From Paramecium octaurelia (Eukaryota; Ciliophora; Oligohymenophorea; Peniculida; Parameciidae): a DNA stretch of 64,000 nt. Positions 48,276 to 59,285 of the stretch are shown in pieces (position 1 is the stretch's first letter; each line of letters opens with the position of its first letter). The stretch is from assembly GCA_905182995.1 (NCBI GenBank), contig CAJJDP010000152.1, positions 124,001-188,000 on the forward strand. The letters are read 5' to 3'. Position numbers and translations under genes: made by a program. Under the pieces are notes generated by a model, which was given only the letters and a program-made list of their open reading frames with translations, made no database searches and had not been told where the DNA came from.

Positions 48276-49074
48276 ATGTCAAGAGAATCATCGGTTTCGG
48301 AAGGAGGAGGATGGGTGTAATGGTTTTGCGCAATGGAAGATCATCAATTTTTGTGTGAAGTGGATGATGAATTCATAAGGGACAACTTCAACTTGTACGG
48401 TTTGAAGAGCAAATTCAATTTTTATAAGTAATTTTGAAATGTATGCCTTTTAAGTGAAGCATTGGACTTGATTTTGAGTTCTGAAACACCAGACGATGAG
48501 GATTTAGAAGACGAAAGGTTCTTGGAAGTTTATTAGGAGGCTACAGACTTATATGGTTTGATTCATGCAAGATTCATCATAACAGCCAAAGGTATATGGA
48601 TATATGGATGAAGGTTTGAGTATGATGAAGGAGAAGTACTTGGGAGGTAAATTCGGAGCCTGTCCAAGAGTGTTATGTGAAAGATAGAATGTTTTACCCG
48701 TGGGAATGAGTGAGGAATTACGCACTTCGAGAGTGAAGGTTTTCTGTCCTAGATGCGAAGAGGTTTACATCCCTAAAAAGAAATGTCCCGATGTTGACGG
48801 TGCTTACTTTGGTTGTTCATTTCCATCGATATTTTTAATGGTAAGCATTTCATATTGAAAGTCCTAGAACTTCATTTAAGAGATCCAAATACCTGCTAAC
48901 AATTAGACTTATGTGCCTAGAGTGTTCGGATTCAGAATTTACAAAAAAAAGGGATCTCGTTATTAGGATACTTAATAAAAGGCTGCTGAAATCACTCATT
49001 ATTCTGAGGAATAATTGAAGAAGTTGAGAGGGAAGAATGATCAACAAGCAAAAGAGGATTATGTTCAAAAGTGA
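48276..49074 (+). CDS. CSNK2B: Casein kinase 2 regulatory beta subunit
   Basis: From ATG 48276 (MSRESSVSEGGGWVQWFCAM) to TGA 49072-49074, with introns of 27, 22 and 27 nt. It has the full CK2-beta layout. The N-terminal acidic-loop region reads EDHQFLCEVDDEFIRDNFNL, followed by DDEDLEDERFLEVYQEATDL and YGLIHARFIITAKG. The zinc motif has four Cys (ACPRVLCERQNVLPVGMS, then VFCPRCEEVYIP and DGAYFGCSFP). The C-terminal helical extension is LKKLRGKNDQQAKEDYVQK. The beta subunit dimerises through the zinc finger and holds two CK2 catalytic subunits. About 240 aa, standard length. It sits just upstream of eL38 on the same strand. Confidence 0.95.
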
Positions 49075-49125
49075 ATTAGTGTTTTTGTTTTTGTTATTAA
49101 AATTTTTAAATCTTTTTTAAAATAA

Positions 49126-49461
49126 ATGCCTAAGGAAATCCAAGATGTTAAGGTGTTCCTCTCACTCATGAAAGGTAGCGAAGCATAAGGAAAAGATGCT
49201 AGCAAAGAACCAAAAAAGAGTACGCATTTCTATTTATCCATTCAGACCTCTATATCAAAGAGTCAAAGAAGATCACCAAATTCAAGTTGAGAGGCAAGAA
49301 ATATCTCTTTACCTTCAAAACAGCTGATAAGAATAAGGCCCAAAAAATTCAATAAACACTCCCATAAAGTATGATATTCATTCAAATTCTTAGATGTCAA
49401 TAAAATTGTTATCGGTAATGGAGGAAAGAAATAATAAACCAAAAAGAAGTAAAAGAAATGA
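49126..49461 (+). CDS. RPL38: Large-subunit ribosomal protein eL38
   Basis: From ATG 49126 to TGA 49459-49461; introns of 26 and 25 nt leave exactly 95 codons. The start [17 protein letters not shown] is the classical eL38 beginning, and [20 protein letters not shown] followed by KAQKIQQTLP matches the conserved core (TKFKVR..RYLYT.....KAEKLKQSLP). The protein is 94 aa against about 70 for typical eL38. The extra residues are an insertion after position 15 and a Lys/Gln-rich tail (GGKKQQTKKKQKK). eL38 is a component of the 60S subunit. An alternative identity as another small basic RNA-binding protein is possible but less likely. Confidence 0.75.
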
Positions 49462-49738
49462 GCACTGATTTATTACATATACAGTACATTATTTGGAGCA
49501 TATTTAATATAAAACAAGTTCATTGCAATCATCGAAATACTAGCATTTATTTTATTATTTCCTTTTATTTTCGGTTTTCTGAATTACTATTTCCAATATA
49601 TATGTATATATTAAATACTTTTAGAATAAATTAATAAAATATCTTCATTAAACTACATTAATTGTATGTTTAAGATCAAAATTCATTGTTAATTTAGTTC
49701 TTTACAATACATTTTAATATTATAAATATACAAATACA

Positions 49739-50647
49739 TCATTTTGTTTGATTAAGTCTTTTCTTAATCTCGTCAGTAATTTATTAGGAGGTAGCAGATT
49801 TATCCATTAGTATTTACAGTATTTCTTCACTCGTACATCTAAGTTGTATATTGACACAAAGCAATTTCTCAATGATATGTCTTACATATTCTGGTAAAAT
49901 AGTTAGTTTTAATTCTTTCCAAAATTTGTTCCATTCTTCATTTTTTATTAACTTCCACCAAGCATCTTCAGTTGATGGATTATTTGATTCAAAGGGAGGA
50001 TGTCCTGTAACCATAATAAAGTAGACAACACCTAGAGAGAACATATCACATTTTTTTAGATCTTATGGAATATGCCAAATTTCAGGTGCTGTGTATCCTT
50101 CACTTCCTGAAATTGTTGCCTTAGGAATCGGTGTGGATCCATTGATTTTTGCAAACCCTAAGTCACATAACTTAACTTTAAAATCAAGAGAGATCAGTAA
50201 GTTATCCAACTTAATATCTCCATGAGTTATTCCTTTAGAGTGAAGAAAAGAGAGAGCTTCTGCAATTTATAAAGTGATGCCATTTGCTATTGCAAGGGGC
50301 AAAGGACCTTGGAGTAGAACCTTGTAGAGGGAGCCGAAAGGCATTAATTCAAGAAGCATACAAGAACAATCTGAACAATAGCCAATCATTTAGATAATGT
50401 GCGGATGTTGAATGTGACGAAGGATTTGGATTTCGTTCTCTTCAAAATATCACTTGATAATTACGAATAGATTAATGGCATTTTACTCAGTTGTCTGAGC
50501 TAGACATTTTAATGCATATTGTTATTTAGTTTGTTTGTCCATAGTCAAAAATACAGTACTATCATGGCCTTTGCCTAATAATTTGGAAAAATTGATTTAG
50601 TAATTTGCCGCAAATTGCTCTGGAGTAAACATCAAATTATTAATCAT
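49739..50647 (-). CDS. Ser/Thr protein kinase domain protein with altered catalytic motifs
   Basis: From ATG 50645-50647 (MINNLMFTPEQFAANYQINF) to TGA 49739-49741, with one 27-nt intron. The kinase fold is complete: glycine loop LLGKGHDSTVFL, Lys in QQYALKCLAQ, helix C Glu in FNEIQILRHIQHPHI, catalytic loop HGDIKLDN, magnesium motif region LCDLGFAKING, and APEIWHIPQDLKKCDMFSLG followed by HPPFESNN. Two points are odd: the usual HRD Arg is Gly (HGD), and DFG is DLG, as in some CAMK-type ciliate kinases. Substrate unknown. It is short (~295 aa), so almost nothing lies outside the kinase domain. Confidence 0.88.
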
Positions 50648-50671
50648 TTTTATTAATATAACAAATTCAAA

Positions 50672-51703
50672 TCAAAATGCTTTAGTAGCCATCATCCTTC
50701 CCAAAATGGCATTGAGATTTTCATCTAATAATTCGTCAACCTTCAATCCTAGATGTTTTTTAGGATCCTTCTTGCCTGTATTCTTGATTTTGGTTTCTTG
50801 CTCTCCTTTTTTAGATTCATCATCTAAAACTTAACTAAATTAAATACCTATCAATTTTTGATACTCAGAAGCCAATTTTGACATGTCCTCAACGCATTAT
50901 TCATTTCTATTACTATTTTCAATAGCCGAATTGCATCTAAAATCATCATTATTTCAATTACTTCAATCCTTCAGCCCAACTGTTCTTATATAGATTCTGA
51001 AGCATCTTCTATTCCAAATCGTTGCATTTAAATTTAATATTGATGGAATAATAGTATCTATTGAGTCCTCTCAACAGAGCTTCAAGTCCAGGTTTTTGAA
51101 GATGGCCAGTGTTGGAAGTGGTTTGTCGTGGTTCCTATTGAGTGATCATACTTGATTGGGGAATCAATCTAAATGCATCGATTACGACTTTGCCTCTAAC
51201 TGATTGGATGGGGTCAATAACAACAGCAATAGATTTCTTATTTAATTATTCATATGATTATTGTGTATTGATGTCGACTTGCAATAATTGGATATAAATA
51301 GGTACCACTTGATAACCAACATCCATAAGAGGGATGGGAATGGTACCATCCTATGCAATTTTCCATTCTCCCAGTTAAATTGAGCAATTCAACCATTTTT
51401 TATTAGAAAATAGGATCCACTGATTCCACAGACACACTGCTTGCAGTCTAAGGCATTGAGAAAACATCATAGACTCTAATGTGGTAGTCGTCTACTATAT
51501 CGCCTAAGAGTAGACCCATGACTTCAAATGGGATGCCTGCTCTTGCATGCTAGGAGATTGTGAGGGATATATATTACTTTGAGCATTTTGATCAAGGCTA
51601 GGGCACTGATTGTAACTTATTCGGCAGTATCTGGAATGGAGGTTTCAGGAGGTGCTTATCCATGTGCTTGTCCCAATTGCTGCATAAAGTTTTGAATGTT
51701 CAT
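50672..51703 (-). CDS. RPN11: RPN11/PSMD14, proteasome lid deubiquitinase
   Basis: From ATG 51701-51703 ([20 protein letters not shown]) to TGA 50672-50674, with introns of 28, 28, 25 and 24 nt. The MPN+ domain carries [14 protein letters not shown] and the JAMM zinc motif in [20 protein letters not shown] (His-x-His-x7-Ser-x2-Asp). Next come [20 protein letters not shown] and [20 protein letters not shown], then the typical C-terminal helices ([19 protein letters not shown]). RPN11 removes ubiquitin chains from substrates as they enter the 26S proteasome. About 305 aa, family length. It is 24 bp from the kinase start on the same strand. Confidence 0.95.
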
Positions 51704-51886
51704 GAGAGGAATACAAATTTAAATAAAATAAAGCAATACTGGGGTTCTGATACAAAATATTAATAATTATGGGAATTTAAAAATTTAAATTATGAGAATT
51801 TGCAATTTGATTGGTTTTTTTTTGTTTAAATATGTTTGATAACATTTTAAATATTTTAAATATAAAGCAAATTATAAGCGCAAAAA

Positions 51887-52629
51887 ATGGCTTAACAATA
51901 ATAGGTTTAAGTTGCCGCAGAGTTCAAACTCGTAGTCGTAGGTGATGGCGCAGTTGGTAAAACAACTTTTGTGAAGAGACATTTGACTGGAGAGTTCGAA
52001 AAGAAATATCTAGGTACTTTATAATTTGAGTGTGTTTTTAGCCACATAAGGAGTCGAAGTGAGCCAAGTTATATTCTACACAACTCACGGTCCAATCAGA
52101 TTAGTCATCTGGGACACAGCAGGACAAGAGAAATTAGGAGGACTCAGAGAAGGCTATTACATCGGAGCTAATTGTGCAATCATTATGTTCGATGTCACAT
52201 CTAGAATCTCCTACAAAAATGTACCAAAATGGCATAAAGATCTCACTAGAATTTGTGAAAACATCCCCATCGTCTTAGTTGGAAACAAGGTATCATATCC
52301 GTATTTAATCCCTTCTAGGTCGATTCCAAAGACAGAAAAGTCAAGGCAAGATAAATCACATTCCACAGAAAAGTCAACATCCAATACTATGACGTCTCAG
52401 CCAAATCTAACTATCAATATGAAAAGCCCTTCTTATACTTATTAAGAAGATTGGCCAAGTATTTAACTATCTCTATTTTAGTGATGCCAACTTAGCTTTA
52501 GTCTAAGCCATGGCTCTCTTGCCTCCCGAAATCCCAATTGACCCAGAATATGCTGCCTAAATTGAGAAGGAAAGATAAAATGCTGAAAATCAACCATTAC
52601 CAGATGAAGAGGATGATGAATTCAAATGA
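51887..52629 (+). CDS. RAN: Ran GTPase
   Basis: From ATG 51887 ([20 protein letters not shown]) to TGA 52627-52629, with introns 52014-52041 (28 nt), 29 nt and 23 nt. It has the Ran-specific motifs: [20 protein letters not shown], switch I KKYLATQGVEV, switch [62 protein letters not shown], and the acidic C-terminal end DEEDDEFK. The G1, G3 and G4 residues needed for GTP binding are intact. Ran drives nuclear transport with importin receptors; an importin alpha gene lies 2 kb further on. About 218 aa. Confidence 0.95.
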
Positions 52630-53760
52630 TGTTTTTCAATATTCATACAATTATAATAATTTGAAATTGCCTCACTAATTTTAATACCATGAAGCTTCAA
52701 TTTTAAAGAGCATAACAGTTGAAGCTAACTAAATTTCAAGCCAGAATAAATTTTATATAAATTCAAAATATAAATATAGGGGTGTTAATACTAAAACTTC
52801 TAAATTACAATTTATCTTCAATAACTCCTAAAATCCATTTGTTGATTATCTTTCATTATTTGGAATCACATTTTCTGTTCATAAATAATAAGATCATCCA
52901 CTATTAAATAATTCTATTGAGAATTTGACTATACCTAATTATAATATTGAGAAGCAATTAAATATTATGTAAATAATTCCTTATTTAATAAAGATTATGT
53001 TAATGAACCACATTTTATTTTCAATAGAATGGTGATAAATTTATCATCACTCTCAAAGTCAAAATAATTCCTCTTACAATTATTTAAAAAATCAAGAAAA
53101 ATGATTACAATATCTAATTTAATAATTAGTAAAAATATTTGTAGAATTACTATTCGAAATTAGATTGTTAATGAAGTACATTTTAATTATAAAGGTTTAT
53201 GAATTAAAAATAAAATTGACTTGTTAAAGGTAAATTGCAAATTAGTAAAGTAGTAGTATCAAAAGTTATGATTCTGAAAGCTCATTAAAATAATGGAATC
53301 AAATAGGATACCACACAAATATTATCATATTAATTAGATTTTAAACAAAGGGCGTAATTCATTAAGATATATAGCATCAATTTTAATTAATAAAATCTTA
53401 GCTGTTTATTTTTCAAGAGGTATTATAATGTTTTTTATATTAAGATATAATCACAAATAGCAAGCCAGTAATTAACCCCAATACTAATTAAAGAATACTA
53501 TTTTATCTTCTAAAATAAACATTTATAATTTCATATGCATTTTTTTACACTAATATTATTAGTATTATTTTTAAGTACTTTGTTTTATGTTTAAAAAAAT
53601 ATGTTTAATTATTATGAGTTTAATGAGGGATTAATTATCCAAAAAGATTAGGGATATATACAGATACAAGATTTATCTTAATTAAAAAATCTTTAAAAAT
53701 ATCTAACCAAATAAAGAAATCCTTATTTCTTTCAAGTTGATCAATATATAATATAAATTA
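52630..53760. other. A+T-rich intergenic region with a weak open frame
   Basis: About 1.1 kb. In 52650-53037 one plus frame is open for ~130 codons (QYSYNYNNLKLPHQFQYHEA, then FNNSQNPFVDYLSLFGITFS) without a start codon of its own. It could be a relic but is within chance expectation. Otherwise A/T runs only. Confidence 0.5.
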
Positions 53761-54199
53761 ATGTAAGATTTAAAACACAGTGAAGGAGATGAAATAGTTT
53801 TTCACATTACTAAAAATGCCCAGCAATATGAACCCAATATTACTTTGGCCACCTCGCCTAATGACAAACCTGTCCAGAATCCAATAACATTTGAAGATAT
53901 CAAACTAGTATCTTCATTATAGGCATCAGCTGATGGTCATTACTAGTCTGTAAGAGTAATTTGTTCAGGATGTAAGAGGAAAGTAAGTTTTATAGATTAT
54001 ATTTAAGGTTAATTCAGTCATAAAAAGGCGAGCTGGATTGTAGACATTCATTGCTGGAGTACTTTTAATCTTTTGTTCTTTTGGATTTATATGTGTTACC
54101 TGTATCCCATGTATGGTAGATGATTGTAAGGATGTTTAACATTCCTGCCCAAATTGTAAATAAATTTTGGGGAAGGCCCAATTTAACATACTTGATTGA
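53761..54199 (+). CDS. LITAF/SIMPLE-like zinc-ribbon membrane protein, ~137 aa
   Basis: From ATG 53761 (MQDLKHSEGDEIVFHITKNA) to TGA 54197-54199, with a 25-nt intron at 53983-54007. It has the LITAF layout: a first half-knuckle VICSGCKRKV, a hydrophobic hairpin (AGLQTFIAGVLLIFCSFGFI), then CIPCMVDDCKDVQHSCPNCK. The second CxxC half-ribbon is part of CPNC, with HSCPNCKQILG typical of the family. LITAF proteins sit on late endosomes and the plasma membrane, with the hydrophobic patch inserted in the cytosolic leaflet. The 80-residue N-terminus lacks the PPxY motifs of animal LITAF. Confidence 0.85.
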
Positions 54200-54710
54200 C
54201 AAAATGATTATTATCATTATCTTTGGTTTTAATTTCTATGCATATTATATTTCATAAACGTTTTCATGTTCAAGTCTCGCTTTCCAGGATAGTTTAATAA
54301 TGGAGTAAATCCAATGCAATTGCATTATAATCCTATCGACCATGTTGGTTCAATTGCTAGGTATTGATAAATATCAATTTTAAGTTTAGAAAAGCACTTA
54401 TATGTGTTATAACTTCAATTATAATGTTATTTTTAAAATATACCAAAACTTCAGAGAAAATCTTAATACCAACATTAAAGACTCTCAATGCACATATAGA
54501 GTAGTATATTTTGAATATTGATCAAGGTTGAAGGAGAAATTCAATATTAAAATAAAAAACATGAATTGCTCATAATATATAGGAATCGGTTTAAACAGTA
54601 ATTTTTTAGAAATAATATAAATATTCATGAATTATTAAAAATGCTAAATGCTTGATATAGTGATATGCAATTTAAAATGTAGATGTAAATGCTTTGATTT
54701 AGATAAATAT
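54200..54710. other. Non-coding spacer with a short palindrome
   Basis: About 510 bp between convergent genes. It contains a 14-bp palindrome AATGCAATTGCATT near 54313-54328. TGA is frequent in all frames and I see no gene. Confidence 0.55.
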
Positions 54711-56183
54711 TCATTCAGTTCTAAAAAATTCTGTGATTAATTTTTGGGATTGGTCGAAAATCTCTTTGTTTGGATGATACTACAAATCTTCGATAGCCTG
54801 TATGAGCTAATTTTATTGTAGTATTGCTAGAATAGGATTTGGAACATTCTGTTGGGTTTACAACGACAAACCGTAATTCATGAGTGAGGTTATACATTCC
54901 AATCCTTATAAGACAATGTAAGGTTCAGCTGATTCGACAGTAGATTTTAAGTGTATGGCAAGACCCAGATTGATGAGAACTGTGAAATCCTATTGGTTTC
55001 CGTACTTTAGAATGTGTTGGATGGATCGTATCACAAGGGATTGATTTATAGGTTTGTCAGTGGTGAGGATATTTATTAGTTTTTTGATTAATTCCTATTG
55101 TGAATATATCTATTAGATAACATTGTGTCCTTATTTACACAGGTTTTGTAAAATGTACAGGACTGCTGTTCTGATCTTTTAGTATTTGTAATTGATAAGC
55201 TTGTTAATAATTTCCAAGATAGAAAATTGCTGGAAGATTGAATACAATTACTGGAAATCTGATAAGTATTTCATTTGGAGTAGAGCAGAATAGAATGATT
55301 CAAAGTCATTCTCGTTGGTAAGATATTCATTCAAATAATTAAAGAGTAATTGAAATATTTCAAAATAATTAATGTCTCTGTCATACTAATCACACTATTT
55401 GTTGATGATAAATAGAGTTTACAATATTTCTTAACTGTTATTAATCTTCAAATGTTTCAAAATTACTATTAATTAAGGTTTGAACTATTCAGGAATGTTT
55501 CTACATAGTGTTTAAATAAGATAACTAATATTATGCAGCAAACTGTCCTTCATTAATTAACACAGGATCTCGACTGTGTTTTTACTTAGTAAATAATGTT
55601 AGATTTGTGCTAATTTACTCGAGACGTTGCCCAAATACCCCAATATCAGATTAGCCAAATCATCTATTTGTTTATTTTCTATGAGCAACTCCAGGGATCT
55701 CTCTATTGACCACTGAATGTCATCAAGAGGCAATTAAAAATATTCCTCATCTTAAGTCAATTACAGATAAATTGTAAATGTGTCGATATAGTAGGATTCA
55801 TCATTCAATAATTCCTTGAATTATAGGAAATTCCTTTATGTTAAATACAAACTATGTATGCGATTCCTGTCATCTATGATATTGGCAATCAGATGCAGTT
55901 TTTATTAAATTTCATTCATCTCCTTCTATGCGTAAACTATCTTGAATTCATTGAATAAATTGTTTATCGAAAAATTCATTTAAGAACTCTGCAATCTCTA
56001 TTTTGGTATAACCCACATCCTCTTCTTCTCCAATTACTCCTCGATTCGCTCCTTTCTAATTTACAACCGAAACTGCTCTCTCATCTCGTAAACACTCTTT
56101 GGCTGAATTTGCTTCTAGTTTTTTAATGTCTAAGGCTGATACTGTAATTCATTATCCGATTCAACAAGTTTTATTTCATCCAT
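54711..56183 (-). CDS. KPNA: Importin alpha (karyopherin alpha), divergent
   Basis: A single intronless frame of exactly 491 codons from ATG 56181-56183 (MDEIKLVESDNELQYQPQT) to TGA 54711-54713. An IBB-like basic helix comes first (EMREQFRLQIRKERIEEQLE, with KKRMW), followed by armadillo-like helical repeats with the pattern of importin alpha: IQWSIERSLELLIENKQIDD, LILGYLGNVSSKL, LQPQQ-type linkers, and VLYILQNLCKQGHNV. The usual N-W pairs of the NLS groove are poorly preserved: I see few of the W-x-x-x-N motifs. It may be a specialised paralogue rather than the main nuclear import receptor. About 490 aa, near the normal 520. Confidence 0.75.
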
Positions 56184-56499
56184 TATTTATAATAATAATA
56201 AAAACTATTGAATTAATCTTCAGTTCTCAACAATTTACTCTACTCAATTGGGAAGCACCTCACTTCTTCATTTCAGCTTCAACTTACAGTGCAGTATTTA
56301 GAACAGAAGAATCTATCAAATTTCATGAGTATTGACATTGTATTATTATATTCATACTTAACCTATTAAATAGATTACTATTATAATATAATGTATTGGA
56401 TATATAAGTATTTCTGTCTCCCTCTTGGCTTCCTTAAATAACTTAAAATCCACGATATCCATCAATTATTATTTGATTATTCGTACCAGATAAATGTTA

Positions 56500-56642
56500 G
56501 CAACTTAAAAAATTATTTACAAAAGACTCCAAATATCAACATGGATATCAACATATCATCGGTTATAGATAATTTTGGAATAAAATCTGGATCAGTTGTA
56601 GATTTGTATTCCCCAATTTTTCCAAAGATGTCAACTATGTGG
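56500..56642 (+). pseudogene. VARS pseudogene fragment, inverted relative to the intact gene
   Basis: The plus strand here matches the minus-strand coding sequence of VARS at about 60690-60806, at an eye-estimated 85-90% identity. It starts in [10 protein letters not shown] and ends at KDVNYV. One base is missing after the codons for MDI (AAA CAY reduced to AAC), which breaks the frame. The rest stays alignable: IIGYRQFWNKIW, SCRFVFPNFSKDVNYV. It therefore cannot encode the same protein. The flanks do not resemble VARS. A repeat of it at about 57857-57986 is the assembly-duplicated copy. Confidence 0.85.
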
Positions 56643-57855
56643 GGTTTGGTTCAATCGAAAAAGAATCCAGATAAAAGGCAATTGCTGAAGAAAATTGCCA
56701 GTTGACTAAGTTAAATTGTCTCAGGCTGAGAAGGTATATTTATACTTTGTTCTCTTCTATGTATTCCCATTTTCCGCTTTTGGATTGCCTGATATAAAAA
56801 CATTTTAAACTATACGATGTGGTATGAAATGTATATTCAAATCATAATTAAGCATAAATCTCTATTATAAGTGATTTTTGTTTAATCTTTTTGATTTCCT
56901 TCAAGTAATTTCAGATTTTTAATTATTTTTATAATAATATATTTAGTTGTTTTGGAAGATATATAGAGATATCGAATAGTAAAAATTATGTTGAACACAA
57001 AACAACTCTAAAAATGTAGAAATATATAGTTGTAATCTCAATCAGGAAGAATTCAGAGTTAGATTCATGACATTTAGAATTAGTAAAATTCTGTTCAATA
57101 ACTTCTTCATTTGACCAATTATGCCTTCTTTAGTGAGATAAAGTATTCATATGAATGAGGGAATTATTTATATAAAGTCTAAAATACATCTTTATTAAAT
57201 ACAAAGACGATATAATTTTATTTATCAAAATTTACAACAGAGTCAGTTCTTGATTAGTTTGATTAAAGAATTGTTTCTACTCTTGTAGGGTTTGATAGAT
57301 TAGTGATGTGAGGAACTTTAATCGACTCTGACCAATCTGCTTGTATTACAATACTGTGAATTAGATTTTTCGGATTCAACAGTGCTGTTTTCAGTAAAGG
57401 TTGTTGATTGGAGAGTGTCTCTTTTTTCGGATAGCTTATGTTACCACTCTTTCAATTGAGTTTTGAGCTCAATGATCTATTTATCTTTGCGTAATTGCAG
57501 AGCACTTTGGGTGATAAATAGTTTTTGTTTAATTTCTTGAATTTCTCTTTTGATTTGGAAATTGGAATCCAGCATTTCAGCATTTTCATCTTCAAGCTAT
57601 TTACGCTTTTGCAATTGTTCTTAATTTTCTTTGAGCAATTGATGATATTATTGGTTGAGTTTCTTGTTCAACTCGATTTGGGAGATGATTAAGGCATATT
57701 GCTCCTTGGTTACTATAATATTGGCAGTATCAACATTATTATCTGGAATTGAGCGATTAGAATTTATTTATTGCAATTCGGAGAAGCTGAATTCTTGTGT
57801 TTATTCTGGCGGTGAATCGAGATTGCTTTTGGAGACAATTTTGGATTCATCTCCG
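56513..57855. repeat. Left copy of 1,343-bp direct repeat flanking a single N
   Basis: Reads as identical to 57857-59199 (offset 1,344) and ends at the N at 57856. Same pattern as at 29965: unmerged overlapping contig ends. The 3' part of a coiled-coil gene (57243-57855) appears here cut off by the N. Confidence 0.95.
56643..57242. other. Non-coding A+T-rich spacer
   Basis: About 600 bp beyond the VARS fragment. The first ~90 bp (after KDVNYV) still read as protein-like in one plus frame (SIEKESRQKAIAEENCQLTK), which may be a second relic. The remainder shows no gene. The whole stretch is repeated in the assembly duplicate. Confidence 0.5.
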
Positions 57856-57856
57856 N
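57856..57856. other. Single-N assembly joint
   Basis: A lone N between two identical 1.34 kb sequences, a scaffold join. Confidence 0.95.
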
Positions 57857-59199
57857 TTATTTACAAAAGACTCCAAATATCAACATGGATATCAACATAT
57901 CATCGGTTATAGATAATTTTGGAATAAAATCTGGATCAGTTGTAGATTTGTATTCCCCAATTTTTCCAAAGATGTCAACTATGTGGGGTTTGGTTCAATC
58001 GAAAAAGAATCCAGATAAAAGGCAATTGCTGAAGAAAATTGCCAGTTGACTAAGTTAAATTGTCTCAGGCTGAGAAGGTATATTTATACTTTGTTCTCTT
58101 CTATGTATTCCCATTTTCCGCTTTTGGATTGCCTGATATAAAAACATTTTAAACTATACGATGTGGTATGAAATGTATATTCAAATCATAATTAAGCATA
58201 AATCTCTATTATAAGTGATTTTTGTTTAATCTTTTTGATTTCCTTCAAGTAATTTCAGATTTTTAATTATTTTTATAATAATATATTTAGTTGTTTTGGA
58301 AGATATATAGAGATATCGAATAGTAAAAATTATGTTGAACACAAAACAACTCTAAAAATGTAGAAATATATAGTTGTAATCTCAATCAGGAAGAATTCAG
58401 AGTTAGATTCATGACATTTAGAATTAGTAAAATTCTGTTCAATAACTTCTTCATTTGACCAATTATGCCTTCTTTAGTGAGATAAAGTATTCATATGAAT
58501 GAGGGAATTATTTATATAAAGTCTAAAATACATCTTTATTAAATACAAAGACGATATAATTTTATTTATCAAAATTTACAACAGAGTCAGTTCTTGATTA
58601 GTTTGATTAAAGAATTGTTTCTACTCTTGTAGGGTTTGATAGATTAGTGATGTGAGGAACTTTAATCGACTCTGACCAATCTGCTTGTATTACAATACTG
58701 TGAATTAGATTTTTCGGATTCAACAGTGCTGTTTTCAGTAAAGGTTGTTGATTGGAGAGTGTCTCTTTTTTCGGATAGCTTATGTTACCACTCTTTCAAT
58801 TGAGTTTTGAGCTCAATGATCTATTTATCTTTGCGTAATTGCAGAGCACTTTGGGTGATAAATAGTTTTTGTTTAATTTCTTGAATTTCTCTTTTGATTT
58901 GGAAATTGGAATCCAGCATTTCAGCATTTTCATCTTCAAGCTATTTACGCTTTTGCAATTGTTCTTAATTTTCTTTGAGCAATTGATGATATTATTGGTT
59001 GAGTTTCTTGTTCAACTCGATTTGGGAGATGATTAAGGCATATTGCTCCTTGGTTACTATAATATTGGCAGTATCAACATTATTATCTGGAATTGAGCGA
59101 TTAGAATTTATTTATTGCAATTCGGAGAAGCTGAATTCTTGTGTTTATTCTGGCGGTGAATCGAGATTGCTTTTGGAGACAATTTTGGATTCATCTCCG
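57857..59199. repeat. Right copy of 1,343-bp direct repeat (assembly duplicate)
   Basis: Second copy of 56513-57855. It holds most of the coiled-coil gene at 58587-59285 and the second VARS fragment. Confidence 0.95.
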
Positions 59200-59285
59200 A
59201 ATTTAATCTCCTTCTAAGAATTGTTGAAGAGATCGACTAATTGATGAGCTGACAAATAGATAGGGTTTAGAAATTAATCTTGCAT
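58587..59285 (-). CDS. Coiled-coil protein, ~232 aa
   Basis: An intronless frame of 233 codons from ATG 59283-59285 (MQDQFLNPIYLSAHQLVDLF) to TGA 58587-58589. A Ser/Asn-rich N-terminus (SKSNLDSPPEQTQEFSFSEL) precedes a long parallel coiled coil (VTKEQYALIISQIELNKKL to LRKDKQIIELKTQLKEW), then a Ser-rich basic tail (SSSHHQSIKPYKSRNNSLIK). No membrane segment or catalytic motif. Function unknown; a structural or cytoskeletal scaffold is a guess from composition. A truncated duplicate ends at the N at 57856. Confidence 0.82.

Noticed and set aside
57243-57855. Second copy of the 232-aa coiled-coil gene
   Set aside because: Part of the perfect repeat that ends at the N; artefact.
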